Below are positions 8,766 to 17,598 of a DNA stretch of 40,967 bases, piece after piece. Both the position numbers and the translations under genes were made by a program. The notes under the pieces are model-generated. The model was not told where the DNA came from. It made no database searches and saw only the letters and a program-made list of their open reading frames with translations. The number at the start of each line of letters is the position of its first letter. Position 1 is the first letter of the stretch. The stretch covers positions 1-40,967 of the forward strand of contig SBGS01000256.1 in assembly GCA_006226555.1 (NCBI GenBank). Direction: 5' to 3'. Source of the DNA: Bacteroidota bacterium. Lineage in GTDB: Bacteria > Bacteroidota > Bacteroidia > Flavobacteriales_D > Crocinitomicaceae.

Positions 8766-9172
8766 TGACGAGGTACCATTACGCATTATTTATTTTACTG
8801 CTCACCTCCTGTGAGCAATATGATCAATCGCGGTCGTTTTGCAGTGTTCAAGGAAATCCATTTTATCAGGATTGTAAACTGACTCCCAAAGGGATCGTGC
8901 TTGATTCCATTCAACTGGCAGGAAGTGAAAAACTATATCATTTGAAAGGTAAATTGTTCGTTAATGATTCTACGATAAGCTATGATCTATATTTTGATCG
9001 CAGTCCTTTGACCGAATTGGTTCGTCCGAATCACGCTATATTACCAGCAAGCTTTGATGTTTTCGCAAATGCATTATTTGATTTGAGCTGGGCGGACAGA
9101 AGGAGCAAATACCTGAACATAGCTATCAAATGGAAGGATCAACGCCTGTTCATTGCTGATCGGATCATTTGA
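8765..9172 (+). CDS. Small predicted lipoprotein, function unknown
   Basis: A 135-residue protein that begins with a short hydrophobic stretch ending in LLLTSC, a lipoprotein signal with the lipidated Cys at about residue 16. The mature part has two further early Cys residues (FCSVQG, YQDCKL) and mixed beta/alpha character. I recognise no domain. The start ATG overlaps the stop of the SDR gene by one base, so the two are probably one transcript, although a cytoplasmic reductase and an envelope lipoprotein have no obvious common task. Its last 8 bases overlap the end of the opposing T9SS gene. Confidence 0.72.
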   Translation: MTRYHYALFILLLTSCEQYDQSRSFCSVQGNPFYQDCKLTPKGIVLDSIQLAGSEKLYHLKGKLFVNDSTISYDLYFDRSPLTELVRPNHAILPASFDVFANALFDLSWADRRSKYLNIAIKWKDQRLFIADRII

Positions 9173-11525
9173 TCACATTGACGTGCCCAACACGATCTTT
9201 CTCTCTTCCTGAATTCGTCGTAAAGTCTATCTTATAGGTATAGGTGCCATCAGGGACATATTCTCCTTCAAAGGTACCATCCCATTGAAAGTCTTTCTGG
9301 TCATCAGAGAAAATTAGCTCTCCCCAGCGATTGTAGATCTCAACGGTGAGGTTGCTGATCCCAACTGTGGAAGCTTTGAACGTATTGTTCGCGCGATCAC
9401 CATTTGGAGTAAAGGTATTCGGAATGTAGATATACCACTCTTCCTCGATCAAAAGAGGTTTTGTAATTGTATCGGTACAACCTTTGTCATCGATCGCAAC
9501 CAGGGTAACGTAATAAATTCCTGGTTCATCGTAAACATTCTGCGGGTTTACAATCGTTGAACCATTACCATCTCCAAACTCCCACTCATAAGTACTGGCG
9601 TTTTGAGACCAGTTAACAAATTGTATAGGAACATCATTAAAGTACATTGTACTCGACGCGTTAAAGTCTGCTGTCGGGCGAATAACCGTCACCTTTGTGG
9701 AGCCAGTAACCGAGAAAGTCTGACATTCATCTGAAACACTAACGGTGTAGGAAGTAGTTTCCTGCGGATTCACCCATACCCCTTGAGTTGTTTCTCCACT
9801 GTGGTACCAATTGTAATAATAGTTTCCGTATCCTCCAGTTGGCTGTACAGAAATAAAGACCGAATCACCCGGACAAATCTCCAGTCCCGGACTCATTGTT
9901 AGGACAAGTGGCGGACTTGTTATGGTGTAAGTGATATTTGCTGTGGTCTGGTTGCCGCAATTATCTTGAACGACAACAGTATAAACTGTAGAAGTTCCTG
10001 GTATAACATCTATTGTTGGAGTATTGCCTAGTGCTCCATCTGTATTTGATGACCATGAATATGTATAACCTCCTGATCCTCCTGAAGAGTTCGCTTCCAG
10101 GGTAGCAGGTATGAACGGACAGATCTCTGTGATGTTTGGCGTAGGATTTAGAACCAAAGGAGGTACCACAGGGACGATAACTTCATAACTATCCGTTGCT
10201 GTTTCATTCAAACAGGCATCTGTGACCTGAACAGAATAAGTTGTGTTCGAATTTGGTGCGACTGTGATACTTTGCGTAGTTTCCCCAGTGCTCCATAGAT
10301 ACGTATATGGAGGTGCTCCACCAGAAGGATTAGCCGTAAGGGTAACCGGATCTCCCGGACATTGCATATCGCCCCCTTGGATCTCTACATCAACAGGTTG
10401 AATATCATTTATGATCAGATTGATCTCGATAGGGGTCACGTTACCGCAAGGATCTGTAAGAGGGAATTCAAGATTAACTGTTTCAGGTCCTTCCACTAAT
10501 CCATCCTGAAATGCACTGAATGTGAAAGACACCTGGGCAACTCCTGCAGGGAAAGTTATGGAGTTCGGAATATTATCGTAGTCCACACCTTCGATGGCTG
10601 TTCCGCTTACGTTGATCGGAATGGTCATGGGAGAGGCGATCTCATTTGTACCGCGTTCCAAGGTAACAGTGGTACTCACACAACCCTCAGCCATAATATC
10701 GGGTGAACCGAATAGCTCTTGAGAGATAGAATAGGTAATATCAACCGGTGTTTTGGAAGATAAACTATTTGCTTCCAGAAATATTCCTGAATCAAGAATA
10801 CCATCTCCGGTGTCTGCTATGGCAATGATCAAATGATACGTCTGCCCACATTGAACTTTGGATGAAGCAGTCATCACTTTTGTAAACCCGTCGTATTGCA
10901 AGTACTGATTCGATCCGTTGAATGGAGCTTGTGACCCATCTCCGTTATTTACAAAGAATGCAGCGTTTGCTCCGGCGTTAACATTATTAATGGCAACGGC
11001 TTGACCATTTGGAAGTTTTGCCATGTTTTGCAAACCGCTAATTCCAGGTCCTGAAATGAAGAATGCGAAAACATCGTTGAATTGTGTTCCGACATATTCC
11101 GGGTATTCTTCGGAACCAAAGATGTACCTGAATTTAACAGAGTCTGAATAAGGCACAAAATCAAATTCAAGAATGGCAGCGTTGAACGTTTGAGTACCTA
11201 CTAAGTTAGTAAGTGGACCGTAACCACCCGCTCCATTGTCTACACCCGAACCTCCGTTGTTATTCGGTCCATGAGGGCCATCCCCTGTATTGTTAACCGT
11301 CCCCGTAGTCATTACTACACCCTCTGATAGTCCGAAGTTTATTACGTTGGCTGTAAAATATCCAATAGATGTAGGAAGACCGTTGTATGTAATATTTGAA
11401 ACCGTTACCCCGGATCCGAGAAGAACGTTTTGAACAAGGTTACCCGGAGTCTGAACATTTGTGCTCAATTGCCCACTGGAAAGGCCAGTGATAGCTAGAG
11501 ATAATATGAGCAACAACTGTTTCAT
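9165..11525 (-). CDS. T9SS-exported protein with choice-of-anchor L and gliding-motility-type C-terminal domains
   Basis: A 786-residue exported protein. The signal peptide MKQLLLILSLAITGLSSGQ is followed by a choice-of-anchor L type domain (about 11450-10770), with GVVMTTGTVNNT, ILEFDFVP and YIFGSEEYPEYVGTQFNDVF. Next comes a Calx-beta-like segment (TVTLERGTNEIASPM through GLVEGPETVNLEF), then several Ig/PKD-like repeats with the pattern PYTYLWSTGETTQSI, and a PKD domain with YEWEFGDGNGS. The C-terminus (YIPNTFTPNGDRANN, EIYNRWGELIF, DGTYTYKIDF) is the CHU_C gliding-motility-associated T9SS sorting domain. It is expected on the cell surface or secreted. It resembles the gene at the left edge in its C-terminal half but not in its N-terminal domain. 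No clear terminator follows; its stop lies inside the facing lipoprotein gene. Confidence 0.9.
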   Translation of the reverse strand: MKQLLLILSLAITGLSSGQLSTNVQTPGNLVQNVLLGSGVTVSNITYNGLPTSIGYFTANVINFGLSEGVVMTTGTVNNTGDGPHGPNNNGGSGVDNGAGGYGPLTNLVGTQTFNAAILEFDFVPYSDSVKFRYIFGSEEYPEYVGTQFNDVFAFFISGPGISGLQNMAKLPNGQAVAINNVNAGANAAFFVNNGDGSQAPFNGSNQYLQYDGFTKVMTASSKVQCGQTYHLIIAIADTGDGILDSGIFLEANSLSSKTPVDITYSISQELFGSPDIMAEGCVSTTVTLERGTNEIASPMTIPINVSGTAIEGVDYDNIPNSITFPAGVAQVSFTFSAFQDGLVEGPETVNLEFPLTDPCGNVTPIEINLIINDIQPVDVEIQGGDMQCPGDPVTLTANPSGGAPPYTYLWSTGETTQSITVAPNSNTTYSVQVTDACLNETATDSYEVIVPVVPPLVLNPTPNITEICPFIPATLEANSSGGSGGYTYSWSSNTDGALGNTPTIDVIPGTSTVYTVVVQDNCGNQTTANITYTITSPPLVLTMSPGLEICPGDSVFISVQPTGGYGNYYYNWYHSGETTQGVWVNPQETTSYTVSVSDECQTFSVTGSTKVTVIRPTADFNASSTMYFNDVPIQFVNWSQNASTYEWEFGDGNGSTIVNPQNVYDEPGIYYVTLVAIDDKGCTDTITKPLLIEEEWYIYIPNTFTPNGDRANNTFKASTVGISNLTVEIYNRWGELIFSDDQKDFQWDGTFEGEYVPDGTYTYKIDFTTNSGREKDRVGHVNVIK

Positions 11526-11663
11526 TGTAGATTAGACGTAAATGTAGATAAAACGTTTGCTTTCAAGGAACAAAATCTGAGCCAAAGACAGCGTTTATGA
11601 ATTATTAACGATCAATTCGCTTAAATATTTGGAGTACAAGCTGAATTATAACAGATTTGTATA

Positions 11664-12497
11664 ATGGGAAAAATACGCGCAATATGGAATCGATGGCGAA
11701 AGCCTCTGAAGTATTCGGCTTCAGATCCTGAGAACTTTGCTGAGAAGTGGAGTTTTACCAGTAATCGACTGAGGATATTCAGTTTATTGTTCGTCTCTTT
11801 TTCACTTATCATATATGGGTTTTTGTACTTTTTTTCTCCCTGGTTTGTTGCTGTACAAGGATCGAAGGGAATAAAAAGAGAACAGCTGGAGGTTCAGGCG
11901 AAGCAGATAGAGGATTTGCAAAATGAATTGTTAGCCCAAGAGCGCTATATAAACAGTATGCGTCTGATCATATTGGGTGAAGTACCAGTTACTTCTTCAA
12001 TGGATTCACTGAATGAATATAGCACAGAAATGATCGATAGTTTGTTTGATTATACTGATTCTGCTTCTGTGGCTTTAGAGAACAGAATGAAGCAAGATAT
12101 GCGAACGAAGGGTAAATCGAGCAGAACGAGCCTCTTCATTGCGCCGGTAAAAGGGGTTGTTAGTCAATCGTATAAAAAGGGAGAACATCCGGGAGTAGAT
12201 ATCGTTACAGAACCGGAAACAAATGTTCTTGCTGCGCTTTCAGGAACAGTTATTTACACGGGATATACAAGGAAGGATGGTTTCATTACCATTATTCATC
12301 ATGGTGGAGGTTATGTATCTGTCTACAAACATTGTAAGGCGGTGTTCAAAAAATCCGGTGATCGCGTTCAGATCGGAGACCCAATTGGCATTGTTGGGAA
12401 CACTGGAGAGAATTCAACCGGACCTCATTTACATTTTGAGGTATGGCTGGATCAACAACCAATTGATCCTACAGCGTATCTGAGTTTTAAGAAATAA
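11664..12497 (+). CDS. Membrane-anchored M23 (LytM-type) peptidase
   Basis: A 277-residue protein. A basic N-terminus is followed by one membrane segment at about residues 38-60, then a coiled-coil stretch (about 70-100), a Ser-rich linker and a C-terminal M23 peptidase domain (about 158-275). The metal-site residues are intact: HPGVD (H175, D179) and HLH (H255, H257). It is therefore probably an active zinc endopeptidase cutting peptidoglycan cross-links in the periplasm, or an activator of such enzymes. Length and layout match the small M23 proteins common in Bacteroidota near lipid or divisome genes. It ends with an 11-base convergent overlap with the ABC transporter gene. I saw no good promoter in the upstream gap. 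Confidence 0.93.
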   Translation: MGKIRAIWNRWRKPLKYSASDPENFAEKWSFTSNRLRIFSLLFVSFSLIIYGFLYFFSPWFVAVQGSKGIKREQLEVQAKQIEDLQNELLAQERYINSMRLIILGEVPVTSSMDSLNEYSTEMIDSLFDYTDSASVALENRMKQDMRTKGKSSRTSLFIAPVKGVVSQSYKKGEHPGVDIVTEPETNVLAALSGTVIYTGYTRKDGFITIIHHGGGYVSVYKHCKAVFKKSGDRVQIGDPIGIVGNTGENSTGPHLHFEVWLDQQPIDPTAYLSFKK

Positions 12498-14331
12498 TTC
12501 CTTGTAGAGAGGAAAGTCTGTAGTACATGCCTTTTTTGGCCAGCAACTCTTCGTGCTTGCCACGTTCAATGATCTCGCCCTTGGAAAGAACAAGAATTTC
12601 ATCAGCACGCTGAATGGTGCTCAGACGATGTGCAATAACCAAACTAGTTCTGTCTTTCATCAAGTGTTCCAGAGCATTCTGAACGAGTTGTTCGGATTCT
12701 GTATCTAAAGCAGAAGTAGCTTCATCCAAGATAAGTACCGGAGGATTTTTCAATACTGCTCTCGCAATACTAACACGTTGTTTTTGACCTCCTGAAAGTT
12801 TGTTACCGCGCTCTCCAATGTTGGTTTCATATCCATTTTCAAGACTCATAATAAAGTCGTGAGCATTGGCGATTTTTGCGGCGTTTATAATGTCTTCCAT
12901 AGATGCGCCGGGCATTCCGAAGGCAATATTTTCCTTTACAGATGCATTGAAAAGTATGGATTCCTGAGAAACGATTCCGATCAATTGTCGCAGATCATGG
13001 ATTGCAAGGTCTCGAATATCAATGTCGTCAATCTTAATGGAGCCCTCTTTTATGTCGTAGAACCTTGGCAAAAGGTCTGCAATCGTTGATTTTCCACTAC
13101 CAGATTCTCCAACCAAAGCAATGGTTTTACCGGCTGGAATACTAAAGGAGACATCCTTCAAAACTGGGTCATCTTTATACTTAAAGTTAACGTGTTCATA
13201 GTGTATTCCTGATTGAACTGTGGAGATGTGTTTTGGATGTTCTGTTTCGAAGATCTTTTCATCTGCATTCAAAATCTCATTGATTCGATCCTGTGAAGCC
13301 TTCGCCTTGTTCAGATTTGCAAGTGAATTAGCAACACCCTGTATAGGTCTGAGAAGCTGTGAAAATACAATGATGAAGCCCATGAACTCTGAGCTGGTAA
13401 AGCCGCTCGTGGACTTATCAAGGACAAGTGTGCCTCCGTACCAGACAATAGTGATCATCACCGCTGATCCCAGGATCTCATTCAATGGTGAAGATAGGTC
13501 ACGTTTTCTAAAAGCTTTCGTGATCAATTTTTGATGACGCAGGTTTTCTCCCTTGAACTTCGAGATCATTTGAGACATCGCGTTGAATGCTTTAATGATG
13601 CGTATTCCACCAAGGCTTTCATCCATGGTAGAAAAGAGTATACCCATTTGCTCTTGACCCTGCTTCGCCGTTCTCTTTAAACTTTTTCCAATGATCGATA
13701 TAGCGAGTGCTGAAACCGGAAGTAAGATTAAGGAGAACAAGGTGAGTTGAGGGCTCCAGTATAACAGTGCTCCTAAATTGATCGCTATTGCAACCGGCTC
13801 GCGGAAGAAAAGTTCCAACATGGAAACAACGGCATTCTCAATTTCCCCTACATCAGATTGCATGCGTGCCATCAAATCTCCTCTTCTCTCATCCGTGTAA
13901 TAGGAAATGGGCAAGCGCATCGCTTTTTCGAATAGTTTGTCGCGAATATCCCTGACAACTGACATTCTCAATTGTGACTGAAACCAAATAGCGCCGTAGC
14001 GAAAAATGTTTTTGAAGAAAAATGCGATCAATACCGTAATACACACAAAAAGTAATGCCCCTTTAGGATCCGATTGCGACATCAGATTCATCTCATAGTT
14101 ATACCATTCTCCGGCATACTGAAAGAATCCTGTAAAAGACCCATTGTATACAGGTTCATGCAATACTTCTGTGGCACGATTTTCATTGAATATTACCTGC
14201 AGAAAAGGCACAAAGAGTGCAAGTGAAAGTAAATTGAAGATCACGTAAAGCAAGTTGCAAACGATCACTAATATAGCAGTGGCCTTGTATTGGAAAGTAT
14301 ACTTATAGATCTCCAGAATATCCTTCATCAT
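12487..14331 (-). CDS. ABC exporter, fused membrane and ATPase domains, MsbA/lipid-exporter-like
   Basis: About 614 residues, the size of a half-transporter exporter that works as a homodimer. The N-terminal six-helix type I membrane domain is followed by a nucleotide-binding domain with Walker A GESGSGKS, signature LSGGQKQR, Walker B LILDEATSALD and the switch His in IAHRLST. The transporter family covers lipid A flippase MsbA and multidrug exporters; substrate cannot be told from sequence. I start it at the ATG pair at 14331/14328 (MMKDILEIYKYTF). A longer frame up to 14382 needs a TTG start and would run over the -7 element TATCTTTG at 14342-14335. It is divergent from rbfA with 67 bases between starts. 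Confidence 0.92.
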   Translation of the reverse strand: MMKDILEIYKYTFQYKATAILVIVCNLLYVIFNLLSLALFVPFLQVIFNENRATEVLHEPVYNGSFTGFFQYAGEWYNYEMNLMSQSDPKGALLFVCITVLIAFFFKNIFRYGAIWFQSQLRMSVVRDIRDKLFEKAMRLPISYYTDERRGDLMARMQSDVGEIENAVVSMLELFFREPVAIAINLGALLYWSPQLTLFSLILLPVSALAISIIGKSLKRTAKQGQEQMGILFSTMDESLGGIRIIKAFNAMSQMISKFKGENLRHQKLITKAFRKRDLSSPLNEILGSAVMITIVWYGGTLVLDKSTSGFTSSEFMGFIIVFSQLLRPIQGVANSLANLNKAKASQDRINEILNADEKIFETEHPKHISTVQSGIHYEHVNFKYKDDPVLKDVSFSIPAGKTIALVGESGSGKSTIADLLPRFYDIKEGSIKIDDIDIRDLAIHDLRQLIGIVSQESILFNASVKENIAFGMPGASMEDIINAAKIANAHDFIMSLENGYETNIGERGNKLSGGQKQRVSIARAVLKNPPVLILDEATSALDTESEQLVQNALEHLMKDRTSLVIAHRLSTIQRADEILVLSKGEIIERGKHEELLAKKGMYYRLSSLQGIIS

Positions 14332-14334
14332 GCA

Positions 14335-14342
14335 CAAAGATA
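14335..14342 (-). promoter_or_regulatory. Putative -7 element, ABC exporter gene
   Basis: TATCTTTG on the minus strand matches TAnnTTTG fully. Its last base is only 3-6 bases from the ATG pair at 14331/14328, implying a leaderless or nearly leaderless mRNA. I found no TTG at the usual -33 spacing. Confidence 0.5.
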
Positions 14343-14386
14343 TGTTTTTGTGAATGAGCTCACTCCGTATAGGCGCAAACAATTAT

Positions 14387-14394
14387 TAAATTTG
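14387..14394 (+). promoter_or_regulatory. Putative -7 element, rbfA
   Basis: TAAATTTG matches TAnnTTTG fully and ends 4 bases before the rbfA ATG at 14399, implying transcription start at or beside the A of the start codon. No clear -33 TTG is present. Confidence 0.5.
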
Positions 14395-14398
14395 CATC

Positions 14399-14737
14399 AT
14401 GGGTTCGATCAGACAAAATAGAATCGAAGGTGTAATCCAACAGGAACTGTCGGTATACTTTCAACGTAATGCCAGGGAAATTTGTTTAGGAGCAATGGTG
14501 TCCGTAACGGTTGTACGTGTAACTTCCGACCTCTCTATGGCGAAGTGTTACCTCAGTATTTTTGCAGGTCCTGATAAAAAGGAAGTTTTGGAAAATATTA
14601 AAGTACACGCCTCTCAGATCCGTGGTAATGTTGGCAAGGCACTGAAGAACATGCGTAAGATCCCTGAACTGGCTTTTTATATTGATGATTCGATCGATTA
14701 CGCGAATGAGATCGATCAACTTCTTAAAAAAGGGTAG
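14399..14737 (+). CDS. rbfA: Ribosome-binding factor A
   Basis: A 112-residue protein matching RbfA in length and pattern. It opens with RQNRIEGVIQQELSVYFQR. A beta strand then reads VSVTVVRVTSDLSMAKCYLSIFA, and the KH-like fold ends with the RIPELxFxxDDSI signature, here KIPELAFYIDDSIDYANEIDQLL. RbfA binds the pre-30S particle and is needed for 16S rRNA 5' end maturation, particularly in the cold. It overlaps the 5' end of the downstream permease gene, a pairing also seen in other Bacteroidota. Its -7 element sits directly against the start codon. Confidence 0.95.
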   Translation: MGSIRQNRIEGVIQQELSVYFQRNAREICLGAMVSVTVVRVTSDLSMAKCYLSIFAGPDKKEVLENIKVHASQIRGNVGKALKNMRKIPELAFYIDDSIDYANEIDQLLKKG

Positions 14738-15968
14738 TATAAACGTATCGTTATACATAGCGCGGCGCTACTTAAAAACGAAGCGCAAGAAAAACGTGAT
14801 CAACCTGATCACGCGTATTTCTGTGATCGGAATTGCCGTCATCACTATGGCACTAATCGTGTTATTATCGGCATTCAATGGAATCGAGGAGATGATAACC
14901 AGATTGTATTCCGAATTTGACCCGGATTTAACACTGAGGTTAAAGGAAGGAAAGTCTTTCAATCAGGATCGAGTTTCAAAGGATTATGTCCTGAAAATCG
15001 ATGGCGTTGAACACGTGGCATTTGGATTCGAGGAAGAGGTGATCCTGAAGCATGAGGATAAATGGGCAAATGCAACCTTGATCGGTGTGGATAGCTCATT
15101 TCTGGCGATCACTCAAATGGAAGATCATATGGTTGATGGCGCTCCAGTCCTGCAAAGGGATGGTGAAAGCTTTGCCTTGATTGGGGCTTCTCTGTTAGAT
15201 CGACTTGATGGTTTTATCCCGTCTAACGTAGGGCATGAATCGATCTTCTTTTATGCTCCAAAGAAAAAGATCAAACTATCACCCGGAAAGAATCCGTTTT
15301 ACATGAAAATGTTCAAGTTGTCCGGCAGGTATAATTTCAATCGCGAAGTCAATGCCGAAACGGTAGTGCTGCCAATGAAAGCAGTGCGGGATTTGATGGA
15401 GCAAAGTGATAAGGTGACAGTTCTCTTCGTAGACGTGAAGGATGGAATGCTTGAGAGCGTTAAGTCTTCTTTGAGTGCAAAATTCGGTAGTGAATTTGAT
15501 GTGAGATCAAACTTTGAGAAGAACGAGCTCATTTTTAAAACAAGTCGATCAGAAAAGCTCATCGTCATTTTGATCCTTGGGTTTATTTTCATTCTAGCAG
15601 CGTTTAATCTTGTAGCATCCCTCATAATGCTATTCGTTGAAAAGAAAAATGATGTTAGAACGCTGATCAGTATTGGTGCTGATAAACAGTTGATCTTCAG
15701 GATATTTTTTCTGGAAGGAATACTGATCTCTTTCAAGGGGATTTTGATAGGTGGGGTTTTAGGATATGGTATAAGCTTGTTACAGCTCAAATTTGGCTTA
15801 TTAACTATGCCGAATACCGGAGGTGAAGTATTCCCGGTTTCATTGTCCTTAAGAGATGGCCTGATCATTTTTGGACTTGTAGGCTCTTTATCGTTCATTT
15901 TTTCGTATTTCCCTGTGAAATATTTGGTTCGAAATGCTCTGAACGATATCCGATCGGCTACGGCATGA
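14706..15968 (+). CDS. LolC/E-like ABC transporter permease (FtsX/MacB family)
   Basis: About 420 residues. The N-terminus SLYIARRYLKTKRKKNVINL leads into a first membrane helix, followed by a large periplasmic MacB-like domain. Three C-terminal helices form the FtsX domain: the first includes FIFILAAFNLVASLI, the next follows VRTLISIGADKQLIFRIFF. This layout matches the lipoprotein-release permeases LolC/LolE, which pass outer membrane lipoproteins from the inner membrane to LolA with the ATPase LolD; no lolD is next to it here. The start is uncertain: the nearest ATG to the conserved SLYIARRYL is 14706, 32 bases inside rbfA; ATG 14685 and TTG 14682 are alternatives. Translation is probably coupled to rbfA. 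Confidence 0.85.
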   Translation: MRSINFLKKGSINVSLYIARRYLKTKRKKNVINLITRISVIGIAVITMALIVLLSAFNGIEEMITRLYSEFDPDLTLRLKEGKSFNQDRVSKDYVLKIDGVEHVAFGFEEEVILKHEDKWANATLIGVDSSFLAITQMEDHMVDGAPVLQRDGESFALIGASLLDRLDGFIPSNVGHESIFFYAPKKKIKLSPGKNPFYMKMFKLSGRYNFNREVNAETVVLPMKAVRDLMEQSDKVTVLFVDVKDGMLESVKSSLSAKFGSEFDVRSNFEKNELIFKTSRSEKLIVILILGFIFILAAFNLVASLIMLFVEKKNDVRTLISIGADKQLIFRIFFLEGILISFKGILIGGVLGYGISLLQLKFGLLTMPNTGGEVFPVSLSLRDGLIIFGLVGSLSFIFSYFPVKYLVRNALNDIRSATA

Positions 15969-16034
15969 TAAAGTGATAAAGATGCTTGTTGGGAACTTTT
16001 TCCAATTTATCCTTTTTACTTCAAAAGATTGACT

Positions 16035-16042
16035 TATCTTTG
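16035..16042 (+). promoter_or_regulatory. Putative -7 element, atpD-atpC
   Basis: TATCTTTG matches TAnnTTTG; it predicts a start near 16048 and a leader of about 35 bases before atpD. The -33 region shows only a T run (16013-16017), not a clean TTG. Confidence 0.55.
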
Positions 16043-16082
16043 CACCCAAAATTGAAGAATTAATTCTATAAACAAGACTGAA

Positions 16083-17588
16083 ATGTCGAATATTAAGGGT
16101 AAAATTTCTCAGGTTATCGGACCAGTTGTAGATGTGAGCTTTGAAAAGGGAGTTGAACTTCCGAAAATCTACGACGCATTGGAAGTACGTAAGTCAGATG
16201 GAACTCGCGTAGTATTAGAAGTGCAATCACACGTTGGAGAGAATTCTGTGCGTGCCATTTCGATGGACTCTACTGATGGATTCACACGTGGAATGGAAGC
16301 GATTAGCACAGGTTCAGCGATCAAAATGCCAACAGGTGATGCGATCCGTGGACGTCTGTTCAATGTTGTTGGTGAAGCGATCGACGGAATCAACGAGATC
16401 GATAATTCTAATGGACTTCCTATTCACCGCGAAGCTCCGAAATTCGAGGATTTATCAACTTCGACTGAGGTTCTTTTCACAGGGATCAAAGTAATCGACC
16501 TTATTGAGCCGTATGCTAAAGGAGGTAAGATTGGTTTGTTCGGTGGTGCCGGAGTAGGTAAAACCGTATTGATCCAGGAATTGATCAACAACATCGCGAA
16601 AGGTCACGGTGGACTTTCTGTATTTGCAGGAGTTGGTGAGCGTACACGTGAAGGAAATGACTTGCTTCGTGAGATGTTGGAATCAGGAATTATTAAATAT
16701 GGTAACGATTTCATGCATTCTATGGAAGAAGGCGGATGGGATCTTACAAAAGTTAACCTTGAAGAAATGAAAGATTCGAAAGCGACTTTCGTTTTCGGTC
16801 AGATGAATGAGCCTCCAGGAGCACGTGCTCGTGTGGCGCTTTCAGGGTTGACACTTGCAGAATACTACCGTGACGGAGAAGGAGACGGACAAGGTCGTGA
16901 TATCCTTTTCTTCGTGGATAATATCTTCCGATTCACTCAGGCTGGTTCTGAGGTGTCGGCACTTCTTGGGCGTATGCCATCAGCGGTAGGTTATCAGCCT
17001 ACACTAGCAACTGAGATGGGTGCGATGCAGGAGCGTATTACATCAACTAAGAACGGTTCAATTACTTCAGTACAGGCGGTATACGTACCTGCGGATGACT
17101 TGACAGACCCGGCGCCGGCAAACACGTTTGCTCACTTGGATGCTACAACGGTATTGTCTCGTAAGATCGCTGAGCTCGGTATTTACCCTGCCGTGGATCC
17201 ATTGGATTCGACATCTCGTATCCTTACACCTGAGATCGTTGGTGAAGAGCACTATAACTGTGCACAACGTGTGAAAGAAACACTTCAGAGATATAAAGAG
17301 CTTCAAGACATTATCGCCATCCTAGGTATGGATGAATTGTCTGAAGAGGATAAATTGGTTGTACACCGCGCAAGACGTGTTCAGCGTTTCCTTTCTCAGC
17401 CGTTCCACGTTGCTGAGCAGTTTACAGGAATCCCAGGGGTTCTAGTAGATATTCAGGATACGATTAAAGCGTTCAACGCGATCCTTGACGGAGAATACGA
17501 TCAGTATCCGGAAGCTGCTTTCAACTTGAAAGGTGGAATTCAGGATGTAATTGAAGCAGGTGAGAAAATGCTTGCTGAAAACGCATAA
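16083..17588 (+). CDS. atpD: F1 ATP synthase subunit beta
   Basis: A 501-residue catalytic subunit of F1Fo ATP synthase. The N-terminal beta barrel begins GKISQVIGPVVDVSFE. The P-loop is GGAGVGKT, GERTREGNDL is the signature around the catalytic Glu, DNIFRFTQAGSEVSALLGRMPSA is intact by eye, and the C-terminal helical lever reads MDELSEED (the DELSEED loop). It sits with atpC only; the alpha, gamma, delta and Fo genes are not in the window, the split arrangement usual in Bacteroidota. The codons look strongly biased (frequent CGT Arg and GGT/GGA Gly), fitting high expression. A TATCTTTG -7 element lies upstream. Confidence 0.98.
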   Translation: MSNIKGKISQVIGPVVDVSFEKGVELPKIYDALEVRKSDGTRVVLEVQSHVGENSVRAISMDSTDGFTRGMEAISTGSAIKMPTGDAIRGRLFNVVGEAIDGINEIDNSNGLPIHREAPKFEDLSTSTEVLFTGIKVIDLIEPYAKGGKIGLFGGAGVGKTVLIQELINNIAKGHGGLSVFAGVGERTREGNDLLREMLESGIIKYGNDFMHSMEEGGWDLTKVNLEEMKDSKATFVFGQMNEPPGARARVALSGLTLAEYYRDGEGDGQGRDILFFVDNIFRFTQAGSEVSALLGRMPSAVGYQPTLATEMGAMQERITSTKNGSITSVQAVYVPADDLTDPAPANTFAHLDATTVLSRKIAELGIYPAVDPLDSTSRILTPEIVGEEHYNCAQRVKETLQRYKELQDIIAILGMDELSEEDKLVVHRARRVQRFLSQPFHVAEQFTGIPGVLVDIQDTIKAFNAILDGEYDQYPEAAFNLKGGIQDVIEAGEKMLAENA

Positions 17589-17598
17589 CTAAAACAAA

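Noticed and set aside
12487..14382. Longer version of the ABC exporter beginning at a TTG at 14382
   Set aside because: The extra 17 residues are not part of the usual exporter N-terminus and would require translation through the -7 element; the ATG pair at 14331/14328 fits better.
15299..15898. 199-codon minus-strand frame opposite the LolC/E-like permease
   Set aside because: The permease frame carries conserved FtsX features, and the antisense translation is rich in Pro, Ser and Lys without domains.
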